From NCBI GenBank assembly GCA_977017575.1, contig CDRNVI010000060.1:372001-436000 (forward strand): DNA of 64,000 nt. Reading direction: 5' to 3'. The position numbers and the translations under genes were made by a program. The notes under the pieces are model-generated. The model did no database searches and was not told the DNA's origin. It was given only the letters and a program-made list of their open reading frames with translations. Below, one piece after another: positions 1-9,699 of this stretch. Numbering within the stretch: position 1 is the stretch's first letter; every line of letters starts with the position of its first letter. This DNA comes from Paramoeba atlantica. Taxonomy: Eukaryota; Discosea.

Positions 1-1624
1 CGGACGTAATAAAATTAAGCGGGAGAAGAATACTACCAAATAGCGTGATCCGCTTCATCACGTCGTTGGTGCGGTTGGCGTACTCGGCACTTCGCATCGA
101 GAGCAATGAGATAATATTATTGTTTACCTGACTGATGGCATCGCGCGCCAGCTCGAACTGTGCCTGGGCTTGCGTAAGGTTATCCACAATATCGTGATAG
201 TTGGGCCGCAGTTCAAAACACGAACGGTATGGATGAGACAGAATGAGTTTCGCGACCGTATATTTCTGCGTAACCTGGGTACGTAGTGTACCGAGTTTAC
301 GTCGGGTTCGGGTCAGTTGACGAAGGATGTTTGTCTTCTCTTGCTTTGTCACCACGAACGCGCTCTCGTCCAACGCATCCACTTCATCCCGAAACCGCTG
401 CACGCGTTGAGTCAGGATATCCACAATAATATCCAAAATCACATACAGCACATGCTCCGTCGTTAAACACTGCAGCTTCATCACATTCAACCGGGACACC
501 GCTTCCTGGATAATATCCGCACTCTCCTGGTGCACACTCACCACAAAATGCTCCGTGAGGAGCAGCGCGACCCGACGCACGGCCCCTTCCACCGGATACG
601 TCAGCGCCACGAAGAAGTACTCCCCAAAGAACTCAATCTTGTCCGGGGTGTCCCCCATGACGAGATCCTCAATCGTCAGCGGGTTGACTTTAATCTCCTC
701 ACACATCGCCGTGAGCTCACGATTCCCGACGCCCTGCAGGTCATACCAAATCGTCTCGTGCTCCCCGAGACACAGACTCGCGACACTGCTATGTGTGGAG
801 GCCGAGCTGGAGAGCGAAGAGCTTCGATGAGGACTCTCCAGAGAGCGCACCAGGTGAGGCAACCCCGAGGAACTTAACCCTTCCGATTGCGGAGAGCCAT
901 AACTCTCGTAACTGTGATGAGAGTGGGTCTTGGAAGACGAAGAAGACGAAGACGACGCAGAAGACGAAGAAGAGGCAGAACGCGCTGAACCACTCGACGC
1001 CTTCTCCCCTTTTCTACCGCCCTCCCTATCTTCCCCTCCGTCCCTTCCTCCCCCACTCCCTTTGTTCGCCTCCTCCTCCCCCCCCTCCCCCCTGTCCCCT
1101 CTCGAGGACCCCACGGACCCGCTCCCCGACGCCCGTGAGGAGCGCCCACTCCCCCCCTCCCCCCTCCCGTCGCTTTGCTTCCGCAGTGCCCTCTCCGTCC
1201 TCCACTGGGTCATCACGGCGGAGAGGGTCGCGGTGAGTTCCCCGATGCCGCGGGAGACCGGGCGGACACGAAGGTGGGCGGTGTGGATGGAGTGCGCGAG
1301 GAGCCAGATGTGGGGGGAGGAGGAGGCAGAGGAGGAGGCCGGGGGGTACGCGTAAGGGTACGACGAAGAGCTTGTGGTCGCTGGCACTACGGCAGGGGGC
1401 GGTAGCGTACTCGATTTCGAGGGCAGGGTACTGCCCTGTAGGGTACTTGCATTCGTCGTTACAGGCATCGTGGCACCACTCTCGCTGGGGTTTCGAGGGG
1501 GGGGTGTGGTGCCGTGGGGGGGTAGAGCAGAGGAGGAGGCCGTTTGACGTTCAAAGGAGCCCAGGGCGGGGAGGTAGGGCATGGGACGACGGTCAAAGGG
1601 GGCGGTGGCATGGGGGTGGCTCAT
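1..1624 (-). CDS. CorA-family Mg2+ transporter, C-terminus cut by window edge
   Basis: Membrane channel of the CorA/Mrs2/Alr type that moves Mg2+ across a membrane. The frame is open from an ATG at 1624-1622 to the left edge (541 codons). Residues 1-280 are low-complexity Ser/Pro/Thr with one conserved-looking helical patch (about residues 95-145). From residue 283 the sequence is typical CorA: an alpha/beta start (LCLGEHETIWYDLQG), then NPLTIEDLVMGDTPDKIEFF, then long helices (VLYVILDIIVDILTQRVQRF), then the start of the pore helix (ITLFGSILLPLNFITS). The diagnostic GMN motif should lie just beyond the edge. The frame stays open upstream to about 2102 but without another ATG, so 1624 is the first possible start. 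It is the first member of a minus-strand gene row. Family call is firm; substrate and membrane are inferred. Confidence 0.85.
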   Translation of the reverse strand, partial: MSHPHATAPFDRRPMPYLPALGSFERQTASSSALPPHGTTPPPRNPSESGATMPVTTNASTLQGSTLPSKSSTLPPPAVVPATTSSSSYPYAYPPASSSASSSPHIWLLAHSIHTAHLRVRPVSRGIGELTATLSAVMTQWRTERALRKQSDGRGEGGSGRSSRASGSGSVGSSRGDRGEGGEEEANKGSGGGRDGGEDREGGRKGEKASSGSARSASSSSSASSSSSSSSKTHSHHSYESYGSPQSEGLSSSGLPHLVRSLESPHRSSSLSSSASTHSSVASLCLGEHETIWYDLQGVGNRELTAMCEEIKVNPLTIEDLVMGDTPDKIEFFGEYFFVALTYPVEGAVRRVALLLTEHFVVSVHQESADIIQEAVSRLNVMKLQCLTTEHVLYVILDIIVDILTQRVQRFRDEVDALDESAFVVTKQEKTNILRQLTRTRRKLGTLRTQVTQKYTVAKLILSHPYRSCFELRPNYHDIVDNLTQAQAQFELARDAISQVNNNIISLLSMRSAEYANRTNDVMKRITLFGSILLPLNFITS

Positions 1625-2332
1625 AGGGATCGTAGTGGTACTGGGCTTCACGAGAGTGGGGTTTTCTTTGGCTGTGGGGGGATGAGGCGTCGTGGTAACC
1701 CCTGGGGGACTGGTTGAGGACTCGCGGTGGAGTGCAGGTAGACCCGACGTGATGGTTCGGTCCATAGTTGTCGTAGTGAACCCACGGTGGTGGTGGGGGA
1801 GTAGAGGGGGGAGGATGGAAGAGGCCGAGGCGACACGAGAGAGGGGGAGTGGGGGGATGGCACGGGAGGGGGGGATAGAAGGCGTGGAGATACGTGAGGA
1901 AGGGGGGATAGAGGGGGTGCGGAGAGAGGGGAGGGATTCGACAGAAGAGGAGGGGACGGGGGTGGTACGGTCCAGTGTGGCAGGGGAGGGGGTACGGAGG
2001 GTGTTGGTGGGGGTCGTGGGGGTTGTGGGTTCCTTCATGGGGAGGAGGGGAGATGTGGAGGAGGGGAGTGGGTGATGGTGGAGATGATGGGAGTGTCCGT
2101 CAGGACCATATGGGTAGCAGATGTGTGAATAGTAAAAAGTACCTAAGTGCTGGAAAATGGATGCAATGTTTTTTTTTTCATTCATTGGATTTCTTTAAAT
2201 GGTGTACATGAAGTAGATTTCACGAAATTGTGGATTATGTTGTTATCAGATTTTTAGGTTTGAGACTACGAATTAAATAGAGTACATCTTTTTAGTTCTT
2301 TCAAAACACCCCATAGTGTTATTTCCTTTACT
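1625..2332. other. intergenic, C/T-rich on the minus strand
   Basis: This stretch separates CorA from eL36. The minus strand is strongly pyrimidine-rich between about 1000 and 2100, and the CorA frame remains open to 2102 as His/Pro-rich sequence without an ATG. Either this is 5' leader, for which a pyrimidine-rich trans-splice acceptor region would fit, or an upstream exon exists. From 2105 to 2332 the DNA is AT-rich and shows nothing else. Confidence 0.4.
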
Positions 2333-2680
2333 TTACTTTCGCTTCTGTCGAAGTCCTTCCGCGAGCTGGTCTCTCTTACGCTTTCCGAGTTGGTGACTTC
2401 CAATGCGTTTTTTGCAGTATTTCATGGCCTTCTTCTCTCTGCCAATCTTCAGCAACTCCTGGGCACGTCGCTCAAAGGGAAGGAAACCAACGACATCGTG
2501 TATGACAGCTTTGATCGCGTGCTTTGCCGGTCGTGGGCGACGGAAACTGTTCTTCACTTTGTTAACTCGGATCACTTTATCTGTCCCTTTGTATTCCTTG
2601 CTTTGTAACTCATGACGTTTAACCGGGTAACCTTTCTTCAGGCCGCGAACAACACCCTCGGGCCGCGAAGTCGATGTCAT
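2333..2680 (-). CDS. RPL36: 60S ribosomal protein eL36
   Basis: Structural protein of the large cytosolic ribosomal subunit. The 115-residue protein is very basic and has the family signatures in order: an N-terminal GLKKGYPV region, the helix VIHDVVGFLPFERRAQELLK (residues 62-81) and the C-terminal run of Lys/Arg with KKRIGSHQLGKRKRDQL. Length matches the usual 100-115 residues, so it appears complete and intronless. The ATG is preceded by an A/T-rich leader. It lies between RMI1 and CorA on the same strand with about 160 bp to RMI1, consistent with a polycistronic row. Confidence 0.95.
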   Translation of the reverse strand: MTSTSRPEGVVRGLKKGYPVKRHELQSKEYKGTDKVIRVNKVKNSFRRPRPAKHAIKAVIHDVVGFLPFERRAQELLKIGREKKAMKYCKKRIGSHQLGKRKRDQLAEGLRQKRK

Positions 2681-2836
2681 GACGAATATTAAAAGAATAA
2701 GATAATGAAGAAAGCAATTATTTTTCGAAAGGGTAAGTAAAGCAGAGTAGAGACTTACGATTCCAGGATTCTAAAATGAAACAGATGCATATCAACAAGC
2801 TTTGAATATTGAACGGCATTCACACAAACTGAAATT

Positions 2837-3975
2837 TTATGGAAGGAATTGATACACGATGGTACTGGGATTCGGATTTCCACTAGACAACGTCTGAGCG
2901 ACAAGGAAAGGATAAGCTGCATAATGAGCACCACCTATTTCGAGTCTGCGCGAAAATGGTTGGCTTGCTGTGACGCATAAGCCCCCCACCGAGTATAATA
3001 GTGTTGGCGTGACGAAGCACAAGAGTTACCTGTTTTTTCAAGTACGTGAACTACATTCGAATTGCCCACGCTTCGTTGTGACTCTGCACTCTCGGGTATC
3101 AATTTCACATTATCCACTCTCAGTGTGCGAGTCTTTTCCGTCACTAATTTCTCATTCGAACTTTTTTCCTGATCTCGCAGAGTTTGCAGATATCCCACTC
3201 GCTTTTCCAAATCTTTCATCGTCACACGAGGACTTTGCCCAAACGGTAGAAATCTTGGCGCCTCATTCGCAGGTCCTGTGGAAGGAATCATGGGTGATGC
3301 ACTTTGATCCGAAGCAATACCGGAGTGTCGTGTACGAAACTGTTCCCTTAGGCTTTGTTCTTCTTCTAAAATAGGCACTCGTCCCCCAACGAACTGAGAA
3401 AAACGGTCTAAAATAAGGTTGCCCATACGTATGTCTGGATCCTTTACGAGTATCTTGCTTCCAGGGCGAGGAAGAGCTTGGCGGTCACCGTGAGTAGAGA
3501 GTTCGACCGCAGGTAGTGTGCGCTTGCCATCTGAAACCGTCAAGTATAGCAAACCATTTCGAATATCATAACAGGTTAACGTGCTTGTTGTATCGTTTGA
3601 AGAAGAGGGAGTAGAAGGTAAAAACGACGCCATTTCCTCATCCTCACTGTCTCGAACTACGCATTCCAATCGCTCTGGTTTGGTAATGTCCCGTGCGGCG
3701 TTGACTTGGAGAAGAAATTTTCCTTTCAACACACCGCCGGTGGGGTTTGCCTCTAGGCAAGGCTCCCCCCATAAAGCAATATCTGTTGATAGAAAGAGAT
3801 CCGAGTAGACCCTCGAGAGGGGTTCAACTGCGTTATGTAAGGGAAGAAGGTGATCCTTCCACTCCTGTTCTGTGGTATCAGGCTGGTCGTAAAAGGCGGA
3901 CAGTAGGCTTTGTAATTTGGAAGGAGACACACGGACGCCATACTGGTCGCGTAGAGCGTCTACGATGTCTTGCAT
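2837..3975 (-). CDS. RMI1: RMI1-like protein (RecQ-mediated genome instability 1), two exons
   Basis: RMI1 is the OB-fold subunit that stimulates topoisomerase III/RecQ complexes dissolving double Holliday junctions in the nucleus. The N-terminal helical region is followed by DIALWGEP, then the OB-fold core: GKFLLQVNAARDITKPERLE, TCYDIRNGLLYLTVSDGKRT, GSKILVKDPDIRMGNLILDR and FVGGRVPIL (about residues 65-215). A polar tail follows. Unspliced, the frame ends at 2935. If the 62-nt GT-AG segment 2968-3029 is removed, the frame continues as a further 43 well-formed codons to a stop at 2837, giving 358 residues. That is the model used here: exons 3975-3030 and 2967-2837. OB-fold family is clear; the intron is inferred. 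Confidence 0.78.
2968..3029 (-). other. candidate 62-nt cis-spliced intron in RMI1
   Basis: On the minus strand the segment begins GTAACTCTTG right after AAAACAG and ends GCGTCACAG before CAAGCC. Removing it keeps phase (946 + 131 nt = 359 codons including stop) and replaces an unremarkable tail with a different open frame. Conventional GT-AG borders and the phase match are seen directly; splicing itself is inferred. Confidence 0.55.
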
Positions 3976-4293
3976 AGCAAAGAAAGTAGCTGTGTAGTTT
4001 TAGAGAAAATAACCTTCCTCTTATTATATTTTATTTTATCTTTGTTGTACAATTTTTTTTACACCGAAACCTTTTGTGCACCGATCAGTCTACCTAGAAT
4101 TACACATGTACGTATGTGTCGTAATAAACAGCATACAAACTAAATTACATGTCCCAAAGTGTACATGGAAACGACACTTCTCTATCTTTCTAACGCTCCT
4201 ATTTTACACGCATACTCCCCAAACATACGGCTCTTTTAATCAAAGCGTGGTGAGGAGAACTAGAGGTCCATAAGCCGTATCCCCATGTCCTCC
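3976..4293. other. intergenic, AT-rich
   Basis: No convincing reading frame, repeat or RNA gene is visible. It separates the RMI1 start from the end of the next minus-strand gene. Confidence 0.4.
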
Positions 4294-4761
4294 CTATTTG
4301 GGAATTTCCATCCCTGCCTTTGTATTCCAGTAGTCCGGGTGGGTGCGATGGGAGGGGTAATGCCACGGGGCATTAGGTACCAGCCACCCCCCGGGTTTCG
4401 TCCATATCCCGGGGTGGTTGGCTTTCTGCCACCGGGTAATAAACCGTATCGGGGCCCCGTGGGAGTGTTTGTACACACCTTTCGGGAACCGTGGCTCCGC
4501 GTCCCCGAGCAGCGGTAGCGTGGGGACCCCTCCCCACTTACGATGGAGGGTGCGCACTTTTTCGAGCTGCTCACTCCGCCCGTCGAGGGTCTCGCGCATC
4601 ATCCATTTCGTGATGTCGTCGATGTGGTACCATGCCAGACGGGAAGGTCGCGGCAGCCACTCGACCTCGTGCTCGAAATTGGGAGTGGCGTCACTGGGGC
4701 GACCACGGGTGGTGGATTTACGGCCCCGGATACGACCTAAGAGCGGGAGGGAGAGTTTCAT
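4294..4761 (-). CDS. unrecognised small basic Trp/Pro-rich protein
   Basis: 155 residues from an ATG at 4761. The N-terminus (MKLSLPLLGRIRGRKSTTRG) is basic and short of acidic residues and could be a mitochondrial targeting peptide. The rest is rich in Trp, His, Pro and Arg (for example EVEWLPRPSRLAWYHIDDIT and WTKPGGWLVPNAPWHYP) and has no transmembrane span. Composition and size would suit a mitochondrial ribosomal protein or a small respiratory-complex subunit, but no family was recognised. It lies in the same minus-strand row as RMI1, eL36 and CorA, which supports it being a real gene. Confidence 0.55.
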   Translation of the reverse strand: MKLSLPLLGRIRGRKSTTRGRPSDATPNFEHEVEWLPRPSRLAWYHIDDITKWMMRETLDGRSEQLEKVRTLHRKWGGVPTLPLLGDAEPRFPKGVYKHSHGAPIRFITRWQKANHPGIWTKPGGWLVPNAPWHYPSHRTHPDYWNTKAGMEIPK

Positions 4762-4817
4762 GCGGAAGAGGAAGAGGGTGTGAAAGGAATGAAGGAAGAG
4801 GACTAAAAAATTGGGTT

Positions 4818-4841
4818 AGAGAGAGAGAGAGAGAGAGAGAG
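4818..4841. repeat. (GA)n microsatellite
   Basis: About twelve GA dinucleotides in a purine-rich stretch just upstream of the gene at 4294-4761. Confidence 0.9.
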
Positions 4842-4880
4842 TTCGTTGAAGGAGAGATAACGTGAAGACTGCTATAACAA

Positions 4881-4960
4881 ATACAGGGGTGGACACGAAA
4901 AGGGGGGGGATTCGTATAATTTGGCCAATTTTGGAGGCACTACATTCCAGCGTGGAAGAA
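4881..4960. mobile_element. solitary Tc1/mariner-type terminal sequence
   Basis: TACAGGGGTGGACACGAAAA followed by a G run and TTTGGCCAATTTTGGAGG resembles the left end of the intact element that begins at 5073 (TACAGGGGTG, G run, TTTGGCCATTTTTGG). No partner end was found nearby, so it is probably an old end fragment of a related family. Confidence 0.5.
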
Positions 4961-5072
4961 AAACATGATACACTTTGTAAAGCGCTTCCGAGTTTGTGAA
5001 TGGAACTTGAGGAAGCTAAGCATGAACGCGTATGTAAGACCCCTAAACTTGATGGCGTCATGTAAATTCATA

Positions 5073-6627
5073 CAGGGGTGTAAATTTGGATGCGGGGGGG
5101 GGGTCTAAAATTTGTAAAATTTGGCCATTTTTGGAAAATAATGGCGCATTCGAGAGATCTCGAACAGGGCTCATGAACGTGCATATACCGTATCCGTGTT
5201 AATTAGATTTTCGAATGCACATAAAAAAACTTAGTTTTTTGGAAGACGAAATCCTGCAATTTTCACAATTTTTCTGTTTTTTGCCCTTATTCATGCCACA
5301 ACGACGGGATTGTGGACGATCTCCGAAACATAAGCACTCCGAAAGGGCTTATTCCTCGCCTGGGCACATAAAAGCAAGCTGGCGCATGCTTCTTGTTGCC
5401 GATTACGAAGCAACACAGTCTTTTTCCCTAACCGCACGCAATTTTCAAGTTCATGAAGCTACTGTGAAGCGCTGGGTGGAGCGCTATCGTGATACTGGAG
5501 AAGTAGACTCCAAGAACCAGAAACACGCCCCAACGAACATCGCTGTGACACCTGAACTACGTGAGGCTGCTTTGAAAGCGATAGACGAGGGTGTTCGAGA
5601 TCAACCCTATGGCATCAGGAGCTGGAGTGAGCTCCACCGGTTAATGGAAAATTTTGGGTTCACTTGCTCTCGTCAAACTTTGACGACCCACATGAAATCA
5701 CATGGCATCGTCTTGCGCACAGTCCGGAAATCCTCTGCACTTACCTCAGTGCATAAAGAGAAACGAGTACGTTTCTGTGAAGAAATGCTAACGTGGAGTG
5801 ACGCGGAACTGTCCAATATCATTTGGATGGATGAAAAAAAAATTACTTGTGGGAAGAGTGGGGGGCACATCACGTACCTCTGCCGCAAAACTGACGCTCC
5901 CAAGGAGCAGCAAGGTGAATTGGATGCATGGCATGGGGGGAATGGTGTTATGGTTTGGATGGCAGCGAGCCTTAAGCATGGGTTTCACCTTCACGTTTTT
6001 CCTTCTGTTCGTTCTCAAGGAAACCGAGGTACAGTGACGGGCGCTATTTTTGATGAAGCCATGAAGAAGCGTGGAGGGTTAATTTCTTACCTTAAGCGGC
6101 ACCGTTCTAGCGTTATTGCAATGGATAACTGTACGGTGCACAATCTGGCCAGGACAAGCTTTCAAGAGACAGGAATTACTGTTCTTCCTTGGCCAGCAAA
6201 ATCACCTGATCTCATGCCCGTTGAAAATTTATGGTCCATAATGGACAATTTCAAAAATGGTTTGGCCCCTAGAAATCGTACAGATTTGATCATTGCGATC
6301 GAAGCAGCGTTTCAAGATCTTCAAACGACACATTCTATAGCCTCTGAAAACGCTATGAAGAGCTTTCGTAAGCGATGCCGTATTGTGATTGAAAAGAACG
6401 GCGGAAACTGCAATTATTAATTTTTTTTTCTATTTTTTCCCGTGCTTTAGAAAGTTGCAAATAGCGTTTGGGGGCTCTTTGTAGAGGGGGCAATACCCCT
6501 TTGTGCCTAGTTCGGCCTTGTTACGTTCATGAGCCCTGTTCGAGAGCTCTCGAATGCGCTATTATTTTCCAAAATTGACCAAGTTTTACAAAATTTAGAC
6601 CCCCCCACATCCAAATTTACACCCCTG
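5073..6627 (+). mobile_element. Tc1/mariner-type DNA transposon, apparently intact
   Basis: A 1555-bp element with inverted ends: the left end reads CAGGGGTGTAAATTTGGATG and the right end (about 6520-6627) is its inverted counterpart, including the sub-terminal block TTTTCCAAAA..., the CGAGAG.TCTCG motif and the GAGCCCTGTTC/GAACAGGGCTC pair. It is flanked on both sides by the TA dinucleotide (5071-5072, 6628-6629) that the superfamily duplicates. One long transposase frame fills the interior. Ends, target site and frame are all preserved, so insertion is probably recent. Confidence 0.88.
5293..6420 (+). CDS. Tc1/mariner DD34E-type transposase
   Basis: Cuts and rejoins the element ends. The frame is open from ATG 5215, but the ATG at 5293 (MPQRRDCGRSPK) matches the start of a relative at 9782 (MPRKRSRSMQNK), so 5293 is preferred (375 residues). 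An N-terminal helix-turn-helix pair (about residues 30-110, FQVHEATVKRWVERYRDTGE) is followed by the DDE core: first Asp in IIWMDEKKI, second Asp in VIAMDNCTVH, last acid in SPDLMPVENLWSIMD, with the 34-residue spacing expected of Tc1 relatives. The C-terminus IEKNGGNCNY is shared with the other copy. No internal stop or frameshift is seen, so the enzyme may be active. Confidence 0.88.
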   Translation: MPQRRDCGRSPKHKHSERAYSSPGHIKASWRMLLVADYEATQSFSLTARNFQVHEATVKRWVERYRDTGEVDSKNQKHAPTNIAVTPELREAALKAIDEGVRDQPYGIRSWSELHRLMENFGFTCSRQTLTTHMKSHGIVLRTVRKSSALTSVHKEKRVRFCEEMLTWSDAELSNIIWMDEKKITCGKSGGHITYLCRKTDAPKEQQGELDAWHGGNGVMVWMAASLKHGFHLHVFPSVRSQGNRGTVTGAIFDEAMKKRGGLISYLKRHRSSVIAMDNCTVHNLARTSFQETGITVLPWPAKSPDLMPVENLWSIMDNFKNGLAPRNRTDLIIAIEAAFQDLQTTHSIASENAMKSFRKRCRIVIEKNGGNCNY

Positions 6628-6789
6628 TATGTATTGAGAGGGCTGAAACTAGAGATTTACGATCCCGGCTGATCCCGGCCGATCCCACCGGTCCTGGTGG
6701 AATTTACGTGGAAGAAAAGACTTGGTGAAAACGCGAGTTCTAGAAATTCGACGAAAGAAAGAGCGACCATTTTTTTAAGGGAACCCATT

Positions 6790-7440
6790 CTATTGTTAAA
6801 AATCAAAAAACAATGTGCATATGAAGGTAGGAGAAACTAAACAAACAATTGCTATTAAATAGAAAGCCCCTTGTAATATTTTTTCTTTTCCTCTTTCGCT
6901 CTTTTTGACCTGAGTGCAAATCTCTGCTGCGTGTATCCTTTGCCGCCTGATTCTTTTGCTTTAGCTGAGCGTTCGTTGATTTAAAGTACGTCCTCTGTGA
7001 CTTTGACCCCTGCGCAGAACATTTTCCTATCCGGCTAACGCCTTTTTGGTAACGCCTTTTGAGGGGTTGAAGAAGTTCATCCAATTGGTAAAACCTCTGA
7101 CGGCCAAGAAAAGTTCCGCAATGCAGTTGTTATTGTTCGAACAAATATTGAACGACATAAAGGGGGGTACGTCTATTGCTGGCAAACTAATAAAATCATC
7201 TGTTGTTGGCATTTAATTAATTTAAAATTAATAATTTTCGCTTTTTTGCCCCATAGCCACGTACGATGGAAAAACTCCTGGAATCTTGGAAGGTCGAAAT
7301 AGAAAAGCGATTTGTCAATTCTGGTATTGTTGAGCCAGATGGTGATGACTATAGCGCAGATGAACTTGTAGACGATGAGGAATGGTGTGACAACAACAAT
7401 GAACTTCTTAAAGTTGTTATTATTTTTCGTGTTAAGTACG
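6790..7440. other. low-information stretch, possible transposase tail
   Basis: Mostly AT-rich with short frames on both strands. On the plus strand 7266-7390 reads LESWKVEIEKRFVNSGIVEP followed by an acidic run, faintly like the acidic tail of pogo/Tigger-type transposases. Nothing firm. Confidence 0.2.
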
Positions 7441-7449
7441 TAATACAGG

Positions 7450-8745
7450 CATCGTGGGAAATACTCTAGGGGTCCCGGGAGAGAGCCTACTCTTGAAAGA
7501 CATTTCAGGAGAAGCAACCCCCATCACCGACTGGGACGGGCTGGACCGTGCGCAACGAGTCGCAGTCAGCTTATTCCTACCCCCCTTTTCCCCATGGCCT
7601 GGCGACGGGCCCGCACTCAGTGTGTGCGATGGGACCATCACGGCATGGTTTCGGCCCCAGGTTTGAACGCGGCACATGATATCCCTGCGGGTCTCAACGA
7701 GATTCTGGGAATACCTCGGATCATGACCGGGGCTTGGGAGCCCCGTCAATACGAGGAAGGGCTCCTGTGGTGTTTCCTCCCTACGGAAACCCTGGTGAGC
7801 GAAACGGGTTGGACTACCCGAGTAGTTCAATGTAACCTCCGCCGAGGCTGCATCGAGGCCAACCCACGCCCTCGATCCAAGCCGAGGCGAGCCTTAGGGG
7901 ACACCCTAAGTGTCCAAACCCCCGGGGCGGTAACCCCTACCCCGGGTAGGGAAGGCACCATTCTGGAAGGGATAGCGGCAGTGACCTCACCCCATAGCTC
8001 CTCTCCCGCCTCCATACCCCCATCTCGTAGGGGCGGACCCTCCCGACAAGGACCCCCACATCACGCCCCCAAACACCCAAGGCGCGGTAACAGATCAAGG
8101 CGACATCACCCCCTCCCCGGACAGCCTGGAACAGCTCCTTGAAAGGGGGTCGCTGCGCACTCTTTACGCAGTCCAATGCCCCGCTTGGAAGGACTACAAC
8201 AAGTCGGTGTGCAGCAACTTCTTGGGGAAGTCGCACGATGGAAAGATCAACATCGCCTGGGATCTTCTAGGTGTCAAACGGTTCTTGTTTAGAGGGGTCG
8301 GAAACCTTAGCCCCGCCCCCCCCTCACCAACAGCTACCACCGATCCGTTATCAAGCGGGTTGTAAAGCTGATTCGGGCGGGGGCTTTCTCGAGGGCGGCC
8401 AAAATCTTGGAAGCCCCCCTCGATCCGCCGGCAAACCCGGCTACAGCGGGGGAACAGGTGAAACGCCTCCACCCTACGGGGAGGTCCTTATAACACCCCC
8501 AAGTTCGTCTATGACAAGGAAAGTCATGGACCCCTCCCGTCGGCGGCAGATGTTGCCCGGAAAGCCACAAGCCTGGCGCCGCTCAGAGCGCCAGGCCCGT
8601 CTGGATGGACTAAGGAACTCCTGGTCCCCATCCTGGTGGAGGATGACCCGAGGGACGTGGTCACTTGGATCATCCAAGGGATCCTCACTAACTCCCTCCC
8701 TCCCACGATACCTTTGGAATGAGACAAAAGAACTACAAGTGTAGC
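7450..8745 (+). pseudogene. LINE fragment, relative of the 2A-bearing LINE at 16476-22260
   Basis: Pieces in different frames match the element at 17.7-19.2 kb in the same order: LLWCFLPTETLVSETGW (versus MWCYLPTQALIANSGW), a decayed 2A motif RGCIEANPRP (versus GGIESNPGP), a Pro/Ser-rich linker, SLRTLYAVQCPAWKDYNKSV...NFLG, and the RT entry block APGPSGWTKELLVPIL (versus APGPSGWTRELLTPLL). At least three frameshifts separate these blocks. It is truncated at both ends and lacks the RT catalytic region. Confidence 0.75.
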
Positions 8746-8887
8746 GCCCAAGTCACAGAGCGCGCAAGTTATCACGCACACATAAAAATGTATTTGTAAG
8801 ATAACTGAACGAAAAGGAGATAAATAAAGGACGATAATTGAATGAAAAAGATAGACAGATAGTAGAGCCTTAGAAAACAAAATGGAT

Positions 8888-8962
8888 AATTAGGGGACGG
8901 TTAATTACGGGATACTTTGGACCTGATGGGGGTGTCCCTTAATTAACCCGTCCCGTAATAAA
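8888..8962. repeat. imperfect foldback of about 75 bp
   Basis: Roughly 24 nt at 8888-8911 (TTAGGGGACGGTTAATTACG...) pair with 8938-8962 as an imperfect inverted repeat around a short loop. The neighbouring 8746-9075 holds no gene. Confidence 0.5.
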
Positions 8963-9107
8963 GCCACGCACTATAATAGAAAAAAGGTTCACCAAACAAG
9001 TAGTAAAAAATACAGTATCATAAGAAGCTACTCAAGCGCCGATCCCGACCGATCCCACCCGATCCCATCTGATAAGTGACAGGATCCTCCAGGTTTCAGC
9101 CCTCTGA

Positions 9108-9697
9108 GTATATTCCAACAGAATTGCCAATAATTGCTAAATTTGTAACCCACATAGTTAGCAAACTTGCACGCATTCCTCCCGTGCCTATATGCTCATG
9201 CTATGACATTTTCAAAATTCCTGGCGCAGTTGACGCAATTATGTCTGAGGGGAAAGCTTTTTTAAAGCGATTGGAACCTCTGCGTACTTCCCTAAATCTC
9301 TTTTCTGACGAGAACAACGTCGCCATTGCGACGCGTGTTGAAAGCACACTTAGTATGCTTCGTAAGGAAGGGCTTTCAAATCCTCCACTCGCCGCTGATC
9401 TCCAGCACCACAAGAGTCGTCTCAACAAAAATCACGCAACTTCGTTTTGGAAGGACGTTCGTTGGCTAAGCCCTACATTCATCATATCGACGGCACGAAC
9501 GCAAAATTATGCGCCGATCACTTGCGCTCGAGCAAACGATCTTCTAAAGAATAATGTGCTCATGTTTCACTGCACAGAGGCGGCATGGGAAACTTATGTG
9601 ACACACGGAAATTACAAGTGGTCTGGAGGAGCTTGTACGGACATTGAATGGTGGGAGAAAGTACGGCGCTATGATTTTCCGGAAATTAAGGCATTTT
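9108..9697 (+). pseudogene. fragment of a hAT-like transposase (tentative)
   Basis: A frame without a credible start encodes about 200 residues ending TDIEWWEKVRRYDFPEIKAF, which resembles the hAT C-terminal dimerisation motif (WW..-..YP.I..). The upstream part is helical with no other recognisable motif. It runs directly into a degraded mariner copy at about 9700. The family call is weak; a real but unknown protein fragment is the alternative. Confidence 0.35.
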
Positions 9698-9699
9698 TT

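Larger units (their letters stand above)
6637..9105. repeat. region bounded by 13-bp inverted ends with GATCCC sub-repeats (hAT-like?)
   Basis: AGAGGGCTGAAAC at 6637-6649 recurs inverted at 9093-9105. Next to each copy, inside the pair, lie several GATCCC/GGGATC units (6661-6690; 9041-9068). Short ends plus clustered sub-terminal repeats are typical of hAT elements. No 8-bp target duplication is evident, and the interior holds a LINE fragment rather than a transposase, so this would be a non-autonomous or heavily rearranged element. Confidence 0.45.

Noticed and set aside
530-1626. Several plus-strand frames of 70-150 codons
   Set aside because: They are shadows of the minus-strand CorA frame, which has clear family motifs.
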